Shown in pieces: positions 32,723 to 42,612 of a DNA stretch of 64,000 nucleotides. The stretch spans positions 5,753,852 to 5,817,851 of the forward strand of contig NC_048545.1 of the NCBI RefSeq assembly GCF_902806685.2, in the 5' to 3' direction. Below the pieces are notes generated by a model. It did not search any database and was not told where the DNA came from. It worked only from the letters and a program-made list of their open reading frames with translations. Made by a program: the position numbers and the translations under genes. Position 1 is the first letter of the stretch, and the number at the start of each line of letters is the position of its first letter. This DNA comes from Maniola hyperantus. Its lineage: Eukaryota; Arthropoda; Insecta; Lepidoptera; Nymphalidae.

Positions 32723-33695
32723 ATTCTATTATCTTTTTTGAATTCTATTATATTACTTAACTATTTAGAATTTCTATTACTTACCTATTTAAAATTCTGT
32801 GGGTAAAGTCAATGATAAGGTCGTAGGTATCCACACTTCTTTTGGCTGATAAGGGCGCCCTAATACGCCCTAAGCATTTATCTTTAAGATTAATGAGCCA
32901 ATTTTCTTAGTTGGCTATAAAAAGAACTGCCATAGTGACCTCGATTAATCCAGCGTCTCAAGTATAAAAATATTAGATAAGTTTTATTCAACACTTATCA
33001 AAAGCTTGATTGTTGAGGTAGGTATAGGTAGGTAAGTACCTTTCATTCATGGGGCTACGCCTACATGTTACAATTTTGACTTAGGTAGTATTAGAATGAA
33101 AACCACTTTTATATACTTTAGTAGACTTTTATTCACTGTTCACATAGTAGGTAATTATTATTTATATCAACACAAGAGAAAACACCCTTTTCCACGCCAT
33201 TTTAGAGTGACGTTTTACATAGATTCGCTACTCCGCAGAGCACATCATAGATAATACAATCACCTAGTTCTTATCCGTCTAACAGTAGGTAAGTACATTA
33301 TATATTAAGTATCTACTACTTATCTAGATAGATACCTTGGTATAAAATATAATTGCTACAATTTTTTAAATAATTCCCAAATTCTTTATGAACCCTGATA
33401 TTTTATGCATAAAAGTTCAAGATTAAACTCTTCTGGGACTGTCGGAAAATGTACGGCAGGGAAGAGAAACTCAAAAAAGCAATTATAAAGACAAATTTTC
33501 CCCTATCCCCGGGGCAGAATATAAGGAAACAAATTGGATTAAAGTGTCAAAGGTGAAATAAAAAACGCGCATATTATTTATGTTCCCCGACATCTGCAGA
33601 ATATCAAGACGGGCCCGTCTACCAAAATTGGATTCCGTAACCAAATTTTAAAAGCGAGGTTGTTGCTTGAGAATGACAAAAATATATTTTACTAA
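32723..33695. other. AT-rich unique sequence
   Basis: Nothing recognised; some GGTAGGTA words near 33015-33040. Confidence 0.35.
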
Positions 33696-33918
33696 GTAGC
33701 TGATGCCCGCGACTTCGTACCTACTACGCGTGGATTTAGGTTTTAAAAAACCCGTGGTTAATTTTCCGAGATAAAAAGTAGCAAATGTCACTCTCCAAGT
33801 CTTGAACTATAGGAACCTATGCAAAAAATCACGTCGATCCGTTGCACGTCGCAACGTGATTCAAGAACAAATGAATAAATCAATAAACAACACACTTACG
33901 TTTTTATAATATGGGTAG
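33696..33918 (-). mobile_element. miniature Helitron, GCGAAAGTG family
   Basis: The reversed 3' end GTAGCTGATGCCCGCGACTTCG is followed by CGCGTGGATTTAGG, CCGAGATAAAAAGTAGC, GTCACTCTCCAAGTC, AAAAAATCACGTCGATCCG and CAACACACTTACG..TTTATAATAT. A duplicated TACCTAC is inserted in the terminal hairpin. First of three family copies in the same orientation up to 34270. Confidence 0.75.
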
Positions 33919-33926
33919 TGAGTAGT

Positions 33927-34040
33927 GACTAGCTTTTGCCTGAGATTTGTCCGTGAGGATTTCCTTTTTTTTAAATCCCGTTTGTTTCCAGGGTAAAAAG
34001 TATCTACGGTAAGATTCAACGGTTGAGCCAGACAGAGAGA
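33927..34040 (-). mobile_element. Helitron 3'-half fragment
   Basis: Begins CTAGCTTTTGCCTGAGATTTG..CCGTGAGGATTT and continues AAATCCCGTTTG..CCAGGGTAAAAAGTATCTAC. It is a strongly diverged 3' half in the same orientation as its neighbours; its 5' end is not found. Confidence 0.5.
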
Positions 34041-34063
34041 CTATCATTTAAAAATATTATGGA

Positions 34064-34270
34064 CTAGAGGATGCCCGCGACTTCGTCCGTGTGGATATAG
34101 GTTTTAAAAATACCGAGGGAACTCTTTGATTTCCGGGATAAAAAGTAGCCTATGTCCTTTCCCGAGATTTCGTCCCGAATTTCGTCAAAATTTGTTGAAC
34201 GGATGGGCCATGAAAGGCTAGCAGACAAATAGACAGACAGACAGACACACTTTCGTATTTATAATATAGA
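34064..34270 (-). mobile_element. miniature Helitron, GCGAAAGTG family, complete ends
   Basis: Starts CTAGAGGATGCCCGCGACTTCG, has CGTGTGGATATAGG, GGGAACTCTTTGATTTCCGG, ATAAAAAGTAGCCTATGTCC, TGTTGAACGGATGGGCCATG, (CAGA)n and ACACTTTCGTATTTATAATATAGA. TC/CTAG termini are inferred on the minus strand. Confidence 0.82.
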
Positions 34271-34704
34271 TAAGTATGGAAGTATGGATTTAAAATATAC
34301 GTCACTTGAATACCCGCTATAGTCGTATTTGCATTGAAAATGGTAAGTAAACATAGAGTGGAGTGTTTTGTGAATGGACGAGCATGTTTATGACTCGTTT
34401 TATGACCTGGCAAACGTAAGGATCGCTCGTAAAATTAATTGCTCGGCGGTTAACCTTTTTGTAAGTTTAATAAATTGAAATTATATGGTCTGTAATGGAG
34501 ATTTACATAATAAAAATTATGCTTCCTACATTTTTTTTATTCCTACGTGACATTGACAAAATGTTAAGTTTCCACATCTGAACAGTTTTTAAGATAATTA
34601 CAATTTACAGCGTTTTTGTGCCTGTTTTTTTGGTTTTCATACAGCAATGTAAGTAAATGATCCAATAATCCATAAATGTATGATAAAAAGTAAATGTACA
34701 ATCA
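34271..34704. other. unique AT-rich sequence
   Basis: Nothing recognised; short minus-strand frames here carry no known motif. Confidence 0.35.
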
Positions 34705-34862
34705 ATACATAATAAAAAAAATCCTGAGTCACTCACTGCCGACTCATCATCGCCCAAACCATTGGACCTAGAAAGCTGAAACTTTGTATAGAGGTTCCCT
34801 TTAAACTGTAAACAGCTACAAGTAAGGAATAAGGCTAGATTCATCGAAAGTCCTACGCGATA
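34705..34862 (+). repeat. transposon fragment, CCATTGGACCTAGAAAGC family
   Basis: The words TGAGTCACTCACTGCC, CATCATCGCCCAAACC, ATTGGACCTAGAAAGCTGAA, AGAGGTTCCCTTTAAACTG belong, in my memory, to a frequent lepidopteran interspersed repeat whose interior resembles the block at 4330-4760. No termini identified. Confidence 0.4.
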
Positions 34863-34900
34863 GGGAATAAAGTGGGTTTATAGGTACGTAACTTAAGTAT

Positions 34901-35129
34901 GTATAGCTTATGCCCGCGACTTCGTCCGCGTGGACTTCACAAATTTCAAACTTCTATTTTACCCCCTTAGGGGTTGAATTTTTAAAATCCTTTCTTAGCG
35001 GATGCCTACGTCATAATAGCTATCTGCATGCCAAATTTCAACCCGATCCGTCCAGTTGTTTGAGCTGTGCGTTGATAGATCAGTCAGTCAGTCAATCAGT
35101 CACTCACCTTTTCCTTTTATATATTTAGA
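34901..35129 (-). mobile_element. miniature Helitron, (ACTG)n family
   Basis: The reversed 3' end (TATAGCTTATGCCCGCGACT, its CTAG mutated to TATAG), the hairpin GACTTCGTCCGCGTGG, all family blocks, (CAGT)n and the 5' end ACCTTTTCCTTTTATATATT..AGA are present. Its 5' end faces the 5' end of the plus-strand copy at 35162. Confidence 0.88.
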
Positions 35130-35161
35130 TTTAGCCAAGGGAAGCCACGTGCAGTCGATGA

Positions 35162-35388
35162 TCTATATATAAAAGGAAAAGCTGACTGACTGACTGACTG
35201 ATCTCTCAACGCACAGCTCAAACTATATACTGGACGGATAGGTCTGAAATTCGGCGTGCAGATAGCTATTAGGTATATGACGTAGACAGACGCTAAGAAA
35301 GGATTTTTGAAAATCCATCCCCTAAGGGGCCAAATAGGGGTTTGAAATTTCTGTAGCCCACGCGTACGAAGTCGTAGACATGAGCCAG
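35162..35388 (+). mobile_element. miniature Helitron, (ACTG)n family
   Basis: Starts TCTATATATAAAAGG after an A, has (ACTG)n, CTCAACGCACAGCTC, GACGTAGACAGACGCTAAG, CCCCTAAGGGGCC and ends at a mutated CCAG. It forms an inverted pair with 34901-35129, separated by 32 bp. Confidence 0.88.
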
Positions 35389-36065
35389 TTTAACATCAAA
35401 AATGTAGCCTAAGTACGAAATAAATAAATCGCGTCTAAATAAATCGGATGTACACCACGCTTAACTTATTTTTGTTTGCAGGCAGCAGGATAGATGATCC
35501 AATTCCAAATTATGTCTATCTTGGGAATTAACGGTGGGACGGGAATTCCACTTTATCCAAAAAAAATGCGGGGTTGAACGTAGTAGGAGGGTACCGGTAC
35601 GGATGGAAGTTATTTTGGAATTATGATTCCGGATGCGTTCTCCGGGCGCCGTGTGTTTCACGCCTCGTTTCGTGTAATATCGGTCGCTTGCAACCGTTTA
35701 AGCTGCACCGGGCACATCATATTATTTGCGTTGAGATATTTATGCACTTCACTAGACGTGCTATCGAAGTTAAGCTATTTTGGGAATCCTTTGATTTTAA
35801 CAATCATCATGATTGTAAGCGAGATTTCTTAGGACCTCTTTGATATAAAAATGCACTTTTATGACCATTTTGTTAAAATTGTAGAATTCTGGGATTTGAT
35901 GATAACGGATGTCAATTTGCAAATTTAAAAAAACGGAGTCGGGTACTAACTAACCAGCCAATAGGTAGGTAAGAAAAGATAACACTGCTATCCCTAAAGA
36001 TTTTTACCTACTTATTTAAAATTTGGAATCAGTTTTTTTCATTTTTTACCTATCATACTAATGAG
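35389..36065. other. unique sequence with two overlapping opposite frames
   Basis: The frames at 35461-35661 (minus) and 35574-35843 (plus, 89 codons) show no domain, repeat or homology I can name. The segment 35480-35720 is less AT-rich and repeat-free. It could be conserved non-coding or an unknown exon; I cannot decide. Confidence 0.3.
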
Positions 36066-36195
36066 CGTACCTAAGCGTAGCGTGGGGCGCCCTCCAGCAC
36101 GATGGATGACGATGTAGGCGGGAAGTAGGAATCTAGCTGGATGAGGAAGACTGAGGACAAGCTGTGGTGCCGCTCACTATTATAGAACAGTGGAC
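36066..36195 (+). pseudogene. RTE-like LINE C-terminal remnant, frameshifted
   Basis: One frame gives VPKRSVGRPPARWMTM; after a shift near 36120 another gives WMRKTEDKLWCRSLL and a stop. Together these follow the GRP..RW.DD....WM.K.ED...W.S pattern at the end of lepidopteran RTE polyproteins. The catalytic domains are gone. Confidence 0.65.
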
Positions 36196-36419
36196 GTACA
36201 AAATTATTGAGCAGTGCTTGCTTAGTGCTAAACCTGCTCAGTAACCCTGTGCATCAACACGGAATAGAGATAACTAAGAACATTTTAGAATCTTTAGTAC
36301 AACAACATCCCAAAACGCACTACCACAGTAAATGTCAACGCGGATTCCTTTTCAGTACAATTTCAGTAGCAAATTAAATCGTCTACCTAAAAATGCAGGT
36401 CGTGTGTTTTAATAGGGTG
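36196..36419. other. unique sequence
   Basis: On the minus strand an ATTAAA lies just after the stop of the coding-like segment at 36420, which could serve as a weak polyadenylation signal. Nothing else is recognised. Confidence 0.3.
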
Positions 36420-36599
36420 TCACAGGGTTCTTAAGTATTCCACCGGCCCTCCCCATAATACCCAGTCTCCTTGGTCTGGCACGTCCTCCCCTTGATATAT
36501 TAGTCCCAGTTCGTCGTACATAATTTTGTTGAGGGTGGCACCACCCTCCTCCCGCCGCCCGCCAGCGAAACGTCCGATCTGCACAATACGATGGTTTGT
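36420..36599 (-). pseudogene. coding-like segment of unknown origin, 59 codons
   Basis: A minus-strand frame without ATG is open from 36599 and ends in TGA at 36420-36422. It encodes QIGRFAGGRREEGGATLNKI, then YDELGLIYQGEDVPDQGDW and VLWGGPVEYLRTL. The residue mix (Gly-, Glu-, Asp-rich, balanced hydrophobics) and the GC-richer composition, sharply bounded by AT-rich flanks, look like real protein-coding history. It may be the truncated end of a retroelement protein or a terminal exon. An acceptor-like TTGTGCAG lies at the right place but lacks a pyrimidine tract. I do not recognise the family. Confidence 0.35.
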
Positions 36600-37570
36600 T
36601 TATTGGCATATAATAAGCACTAAATTTGTATGTACAACGCGCGACCTTTTAAATTAGCCAACGCTAAATACGGATTACAATATTCAGCCAATATTTGGCA
36701 TGTTAGAATTGCCTTAAAATGTGTATATATGCCAATACAATTTTTAATTTTTGATAGAGTTAGGATTATTTGTGTAAGTTTTTAAACAAAAAATTACTTT
36801 AAAACAATGACTATTGAAGCTGCCTTTCCACTAGAGATATGCCAAGCTGCGTAGCGAGAAAAGTGTAAGTATGATACTAACTACCTAATAGGATCGTTTG
36901 AAGAACACTTTATTTCATTTTGTATCATTTGACTTTCTAGTGCATATCGTAGGCTTAATCACTGATGGCAATTGGAAATGTCAGCTACCTTTTTCTAAAC
37001 AAAATTAAGATAAGGTAAAATACTAATCATTTTCCCTACAGTCTACCTTTACAACACATAGGTACATTGTACATTAATCTACCTACTAATAATTTATTTA
37101 TATTTGGTAGCAGCTAAGAGCAATAAGAATTATCTTACTGCAGAGCAAACAAAATTAGCAATCCGAAAATAATCCCACAACTGCTTCAGTTTAATTAGCA
37201 GAATGCATCTTTTGATCTGCCTGCAGAATATTAAGTGGTCTTAAAAACTCCGCTTGCTTTACAGAGCGTTGAGTATTGCATTAATTTTGATATGAAGAAA
37301 ATTGCATTCATTTTCAATGAAGTGCTTAGATAATGGTCGATTAGTCACAACACCACTATAAAATAATAAAGCGTGTGGAGATCTCAGGTTTTGATTTGTA
37401 ATGTAAACATATTTTGTTAAGCTATAAATAGGTAGTAAACGCATATCTACTATAGTCAAATTATCTGTTTTGCTCGCACTTAGGTATCTACCACCTGTAT
37501 GGGCGAGCGAAACAGACAGATAACTCGACGACTCAGTTTAAAATACGTCGACTATAATTATAGAAAATGC
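36600..37570. other. AT-rich unique sequence
   Basis: No gene or repeat recognised. Confidence 0.4.
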
Positions 37571-38100
37571 GTTGTTAGCCTAGTGTTTTTATTAAGACCA
37601 AGAAGTCCGCATTGGCCTCCTATTCGGGGTGTCCGGATTCGATCACGAGCACGCATCTCTAACTTTTCGGAGTTAAGTGCGCTTTAAGGAAGTACATAAA
37701 TAGATATCACTTGCTTTAATCTTCTTTTTCCTTACCTTATCCCACGCTACGTGGGGTTGGCACAACATGTCTTCTTCTTCCACTCACTTCTGTCATCCAC
37801 CCCTTCAGGCACCCCTTGCGTGAAAGAGGGGACTCTTTCACGCAATCCATCCACCTTTTCTTTGTCGTCCTCTTCTCTTTTTTCCTTCCACATGCATATT
37901 TAACATAGTGACAATATGGCTTTTCTTCCGTCCACATTATATGCCCATATCATAGTCAGTCTATTACCTTAATAAATAAAATAATATCACTTGCTTTAAT
38001 AATGAAGGAAAATATCGTGAGAAAACCGTTGTGCCTGAGAGCTTTCAATACGCAATTATAACGGGTTAGCTGATGTTGATTTAAAGAAGACTACTTACCC
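37571..38100 (+). mobile_element. tRNA-derived SINE (type 1) split by an RTE insertion
   Basis: The left part (37571-37720) has a degraded head, GTCCGGATTCGATCACGAGC (B box), and ATCTCTAACTTTTCGGAGTT. The right part resumes at CTTTAATAATGAAGGAAAAT, ATCGTGAGAAAACC and TGCCTGAGAGC. The SINE consensus is interrupted precisely inside ATATCACTTGCTTTAA by the LINE at 37721-37983. Confidence 0.82.
37721..37983 (-). pseudogene. 5'-truncated RTE-like LINE with 17-bp target duplication
   Basis: The minus-strand frame has RTTKKRWMDCVKES and, after a frameshift, GVPEGVDDRSEWKKKTCCAN then PT-stop. This is the KKRWMDCV...EWKKKTCCA.PT ending I know from lepidopteran RTE-type LINEs. The 3' tail carries AAGG.AAGGAAAAAGAAG. 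The flanking copies of ATATCACTTGCTTTAAT (37704-37720 and 37984-38000) are identical, which shows a true retrotransposition event into the SINE. Confidence 0.85.
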
Positions 38101-39248
38101 ACTAAAAATTAGTAGGTACCACCTACATCAGTAGTTGATTTCGCTCAGTATGACGTTATCCGAATTATGCAATAAAATCTCATTAGCGGTACACCAGAGA
38201 CCCATCCGTCTATTAAGATCACGTGCTTCAATACAAACTGTACCTATTACCTACATTATATCTACATCCAATTTCGTAGTGATCAATCCTACAGGCTTAG
38301 GAAACAGTGAGTAGGGCCTAACCAGTACCTACCCGTTACAAAGTTCCCTTAGCAAGTGCAAAACCACATTTTAAAAATTACGATACTAGGTTGTTTCAAT
38401 TTATAATGTCATAATATGAAAAATAAATACTGGGGGAGTCTTCTCGCAAGAACATTTCTTTTTCAAATCATTTTGGATAAATTAGGACTCACTAGGTAGG
38501 TAACTCTAGTAAAGGATTAGAAGTGGAGCGAATGCTTTTAACTTAATATAATAATCTTCACCTTCCTCATATGTATATAAATATATCAGGATCGGAAATT
38601 ATTGGTTAAGACAGTCTAAAGTCATTGGTTCAATCAATTTAGATGTGTAAATTTAAAATAGACAACAGCAGGTTATAACTTATAAGGGCTGATCTATCAA
38701 ATAATAAAGTAGTAAATGATAACATTAGTATAACTTAGACTAGCCGCACCGCAAGACAATAAATATAATATCTATAAGTAATTCCATTAGTTAAATTAGT
38801 CAAGATTTCCCCCCCGTCTAAGTTATTTGTCATATACTTTAGGGACGCAGGGCCAAACTGTGGCTAAGTCACTTCATTGCGTGAGCGATAAATTCTAATT
38901 TTGGTAATGCGCGAGTAAAATAGTGTGTGTGGGGCTCAATAAAATAGGCTGTGACTTTCATAATTATAACGCGATATTATCAGCTAACGCACCAGATTTT
39001 CGCATTGTTTAGCAATAACCGCAAATGAAAAGTTAGGTATAGGTAAGTAGGTATTAGAAATTTCTGAGCATTCGAATAAATTTTAACTCTTATCTTCAGC
39101 AACCTGTTTTTGAATAGATATTAATTAGGTTAGTTTAGTAATGTACCTACCTATTTTTAGCGACCAAATAACTTTTATATGTCTATTTATAATTTTTTAT
39201 GACTGTTTTTACCTACACTTATATCTACACTTCTACACTATCTACACT
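38101..39248. other. unique sequence
   Basis: No gene or transposon recognised. A doubled TCTACACTTCTACACTA (39224-39248) immediately precedes the next Helitron. Confidence 0.35.
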
Positions 39249-39967
39249 TCTACACTAATATTATAAAGAGGAAAACTTTGTTTGTTTGTTTGTTTGTTTG
39301 TACTGAATAGGCTCAAAAACTACTGGACCGATTTTAAAAATTCTTTCACCATTCGAAAGCTACATTATCCACGAGTAACATAGGCTATATTTTATTTTGG
39401 AAAAAAATAGGGTTCCGTAGGATATTTGGGTTTTTCGGACACAAGGTGTAAAAAATCAACCAGAAAAGTTACTTATTTTGCGTACGCTGCCTAAACTATA
39501 AAAGATAGAACCATAAAATGTTCTAATTAATTGTAGATCTTATAAATATCTACAAAAAAGTCCGCGACACACTATACCCATCTATGTCGAGTGAGGCACA
39601 GCAACCATTTTTTTATTTAAAAATCTTGAATTTTTTTTGGACTACATTTAAACGCGTTTATTTTACTCATGCTATTAATCCTTATCAAAATGGAGATAAT
39701 ATTTGGTCTTTGAATGATTAAAATTGGACGTTTGGTTTTGAAGTTATGGCGAAATTAAAATATTACGATTTCTGCTGCACGGCCCGTTGTATTATATAAA
39801 GAGGTAATGTCGTTAAGTTTGTTTGTAGGGGGTAATCTTTAGAACTACTGAACCGATTTTAAAAATTCTTTCACCAGTAGAAAGCTACATTATTCCTGAG
39901 TGACATAGGCTATACGGGATCTTTAAAAACCTAAATCTACGCGGGCGAAGCCGCGGGGATCAGCTAG
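39249..39967 (+). mobile_element. about 720-bp Helitron with duplicated head domain
   Basis: It starts TCTACACTAATATTATAAAG and (GTTT)n, and ends in hairpin GCGGGCGAAGCCGCGGGG then ATCAGCTAG (CTAG 39964-39967, next base T). The head block (AACTACTGGACCGATTTTAA, AAATTCTTTCACCATTCG, GCTACATTATCC) recurs at 39842-39905 as AACTACTGAACCGATTTTAA, AAATTCTTTCACCAGTAG, GCTACATTATTCC. The element is thus either a composite of two Helitrons or internally duplicated. No Rep/helicase coding region is present. Confidence 0.8.
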
Positions 39968-39977
39968 TTTCTAAATA

Positions 39978-40261
39978 ATTTTAAATACATATCAAAAATT
40001 GCGGAACCGGCAGGATTCAAACCTGTCTCCTAGGATCGCACCCGACGCTCTGACCGCGAAGCCACGGTTCGCTTGCTCGCTACTAGATGGCATTAACAGT
40101 CGCTTCAGTACTGAGTGAACATATAGGTATAGTTATACTTGTAACAAATTTCGTCACTGGCAGCAAGCGAACTGTGGCTTAGAGGTCAGAGCGTCGGGCG
40201 CGATCCTGAGATGCAGGTTCCAATCCTGCCCGTTCCACAATTTTTGATATGTATTTAAAAT
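39978..40261. repeat. palindrome with two tRNA-like 100-bp arms
   Basis: The left arm (39978-40077) and right arm (40162-40261) are inverted copies, about 88% identical, around an 84-bp spacer. Read outward from the spacer each arm has GTGGCTTAGAGGTCAGAGCG (A-box-like), an anticodon-arm-like TCGGG....CCTGA, and a T arm GCAGGTTCCAATCCTGC with a 7-nt loop (right arm; the left arm has TTTGAAT as loop). The B box deviates from GGTTCGANTCC in both, so neither arm looks like an intact tRNA gene. A foldback SINE-derived element is my preferred reading. Confidence 0.75.
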
Positions 40262-40878
40262 ATATTTTTATTTCTTCCAATACGGAGATATTCTTCTACC
40301 AAATTACATATATTACGCGATCCGGCGCTTTACATGTTGTAAACCGTTTAAAAAATACCAGTAGGTACCTAGATGTGAATTAATGTATGGCTATCTAGAC
40401 CTGCAATATAAAAACGCGTTAGATTTTTGTCATCTGAACATGGCCTAAACCTTTTGGTTTAGGTAACTAAGTTTTCTTTATAAGTTAAGTAGACTCTTAC
40501 TGAGTAGGTAAGAATTTAAAAAAATACCAACGGAGTGAAACCGGGGCGGGTCAATAATTTAGATAAAAATAAAACTAGGTACCTATATCTCATCGTGATC
40601 GCATCACATTGATTCATTTGATTATAAAACAATATAAGGGCGCTTGTACATCAACGCCCACGCGTGCCCACGAGCCGCTATGGTTTATGGCGACCCTACG
40701 CTCACGAAGAATGCTCGTTATAGTGATGCTATGTTTACAGAACGTTTAATAAACTGCCGGACTATCTCTCAACATTTAAAAAACTATAGCAATTCATTTA
40801 GCTCCAAGTATTTGTCAGGTTCTGTACCTAGGCAAATATTGGAACTCTATTTTTATTGCATTAAAAGTTAGCCCTTGA
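40262..40878. other. unique sequence
   Basis: The plus frame at 40644-40871 (75 codons, ending LELYFYCIKS) might be an old LINE coding remnant, but I cannot match it to a family. Confidence 0.3.
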
Positions 40879-40914
40879 CTGCGATCTATAAGTATAGGTA
40901 CTTATAGATCGCAG
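40879..40914. repeat. perfect 16-bp stem hairpin
   Basis: CTGCGATCTATAAGTA, loop TAGG, then the exact reverse complement TACTTATAGATCGCAG. A perfect 36-bp foldback can arise from a recent template-switch event or mark the core of a palindromic element. No flanking target duplication is evident. Confidence 0.9.
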
Positions 40915-40969
40915 GTAGCCCTATGGTATCTGAAAAAAAAATTCTTCTGTCAATCTTCTAAGTATTCCT

Positions 40970-41375
40970 CTAACCACTAAATTTGCTCATTGTAAGGAAA
41001 TATTATGTGCCAACAAAGTAAAATATCAAATACCTAAGCAGTCAAGGAATATAAGGCAACCCTATATTCATCTCTCGCAGCACCGCAGTCCCATCGTGAC
41101 TACACCCCGTGCAATTGGGTTGAAATATCGACAAATAAAAACAAAAATTAATCGTGGTATGTACCCGTTATATACATTAAAATATGTCGTTAAACCACGA
41201 AATAAGTTTAAAATCATTAGTTTAAAATCATTAACCCTAAAGAGTATCTAATAAATTAAAAACAATCCTACTGTCAGGTAGTTGCGACATCAATTATACT
41301 TAGTCAGTCCTATGTTTTGCTCTAACCTCTAAATTTTCTCATTGTAAGGAAATACCTGCTAACTAGTTAAAATGA
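40970..41375 (+). repeat. direct repeats flanking a repeat-derived insert
   Basis: CTCTAACCACTAAATTTGCT..CATTGTAAGGAAATA (about 40972-41025) recurs as CTCTAACCTCTAAATTTTCT..CATTGTAAGGAAATA (about 41323-41375), roughly 80% identical. Between them is AGCACCGCAGTCCCATCGTG..ACACCCCGTGCAATTGGG..AAATATCGACAAATAAAAAC, a phrase I associate with an abundant lepidopteran retroelement end. It may be an old insertion with long target duplication, or a tandem duplication. Confidence 0.5.
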
Positions 41376-42340
41376 ACCTTTAGTCTATGTTATTCAGTAA
41401 ACAATTCCTACGAGGTGCTTAGTGTAGTAATTGTTATTAATGAAAAAAATTTAAATAATTGAATAATTTCTGTTTTTTTCCATCTCTAATCATAACAATA
41501 GGTCTGTCTTTGTAGTAGGTAATCTCTGGTCACACTTTTTTCTTAACTTTATTCTCATAACCACAATTAGAGTTGTGCAACTTCAATTATTCATTACTCG
41601 ATCTGGGCTTATATTTTGAGTCTCAGATGAATTATTTAAGTCAGTAGCTACCTACCTATAGCTAGGACCTAGGCTACTCTTTATTTAATAAAATAAATTC
41701 CTCTTGAGGTATGGAACCCTAAAAACAGTTGGATTTAAAAGATTAGGTAGGTTCCTAGTGATCCTAACTATTCTAGACATTAAAAAAAATCCTTTATCAA
41801 GGTGTTCAATGTTCATCTTGAAATAAACTTTAATACGGAATAGGTAACAAATAGTTAGGTAAGTACCTACGTATATACGAGTAGGTAGGTATATACCTAA
41901 GTAAGTAAGTAGGTACCTATTTAAATTTATATTATGACCTTGATTAAAATACCGGGAGTTTAAATAATTTTTGTGTATTATCTTGGTAAGTAGGTTTACT
42001 ACGTATATGTTTTTTGATAAAATATTTATTTGGTAGGTAAATACTCAATCAAAATTTATTGATACATATCCGTTGCCAGACAGAGTAAATTAAAAGAGCG
42101 AACCCCATGCGTGCATAAACCATGGTGCCATCCAACTAAATTATGTAACGTCTTCATTCCCCGTGGCGCACGCATTGCATGCCGGCACGCGGATGCAGGC
42201 GTCCACATGAACGTCACAAGTTTCTACATAACAATATAAACTTTGTAAGTTTCTTCATATCTGTGTAGATAGATAGTTGCTAAAGTTGAGTTAAGACCAT
42301 AGAGGAGCAGACCTCCTCAGACGTCAAAAACTCTTGGGGC
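41376..42340. other. AT-rich unique sequence
   Basis: No gene. A reversed MINE-2-like head fragment, CCTCTTGAGGTATGGAACCC, occurs at 41700-41727. Dense GGTAGGTA and GTAAGTAAGTAGG words lie at 41860-41925. Confidence 0.4.
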
Positions 42341-42612
42341 ATTACGAACGTGCGACCTGGGTCATAAATCATTTTCATCAGATCTCTCGCTCGCACTTAC
42401 AGACCTAATGGAGCTGGAACCTGATGCTCTGGTGTGTAACAGTAAAAAAAGGATTTATCGATAGTCGATAACAGGTTATAGAGAGCGAGCGGAAACAATA
42501 CAAAGTTAGCTACTAGCTACCTGCGTCCTAACGCCATCGATAACGACATCTGCGGTATTCTCGCAAACCCTAAGATCGTAATAATTTATGACTCAGTTCG
42601 CACGTTCGTAAT
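42341..42612. mobile_element. 272-bp MITE with 29-bp terminal inverted repeats
   Basis: The left end (42341-42369) ATTACGAACGTGCGACCTGG.. and the right end (42584-42612, reverse complement ATTACGAACGTGCGAACTGA..) agree at 27 of 29 positions. The interior is unique and lacks coding potential. The target duplication could not be defined. Confidence 0.82.
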
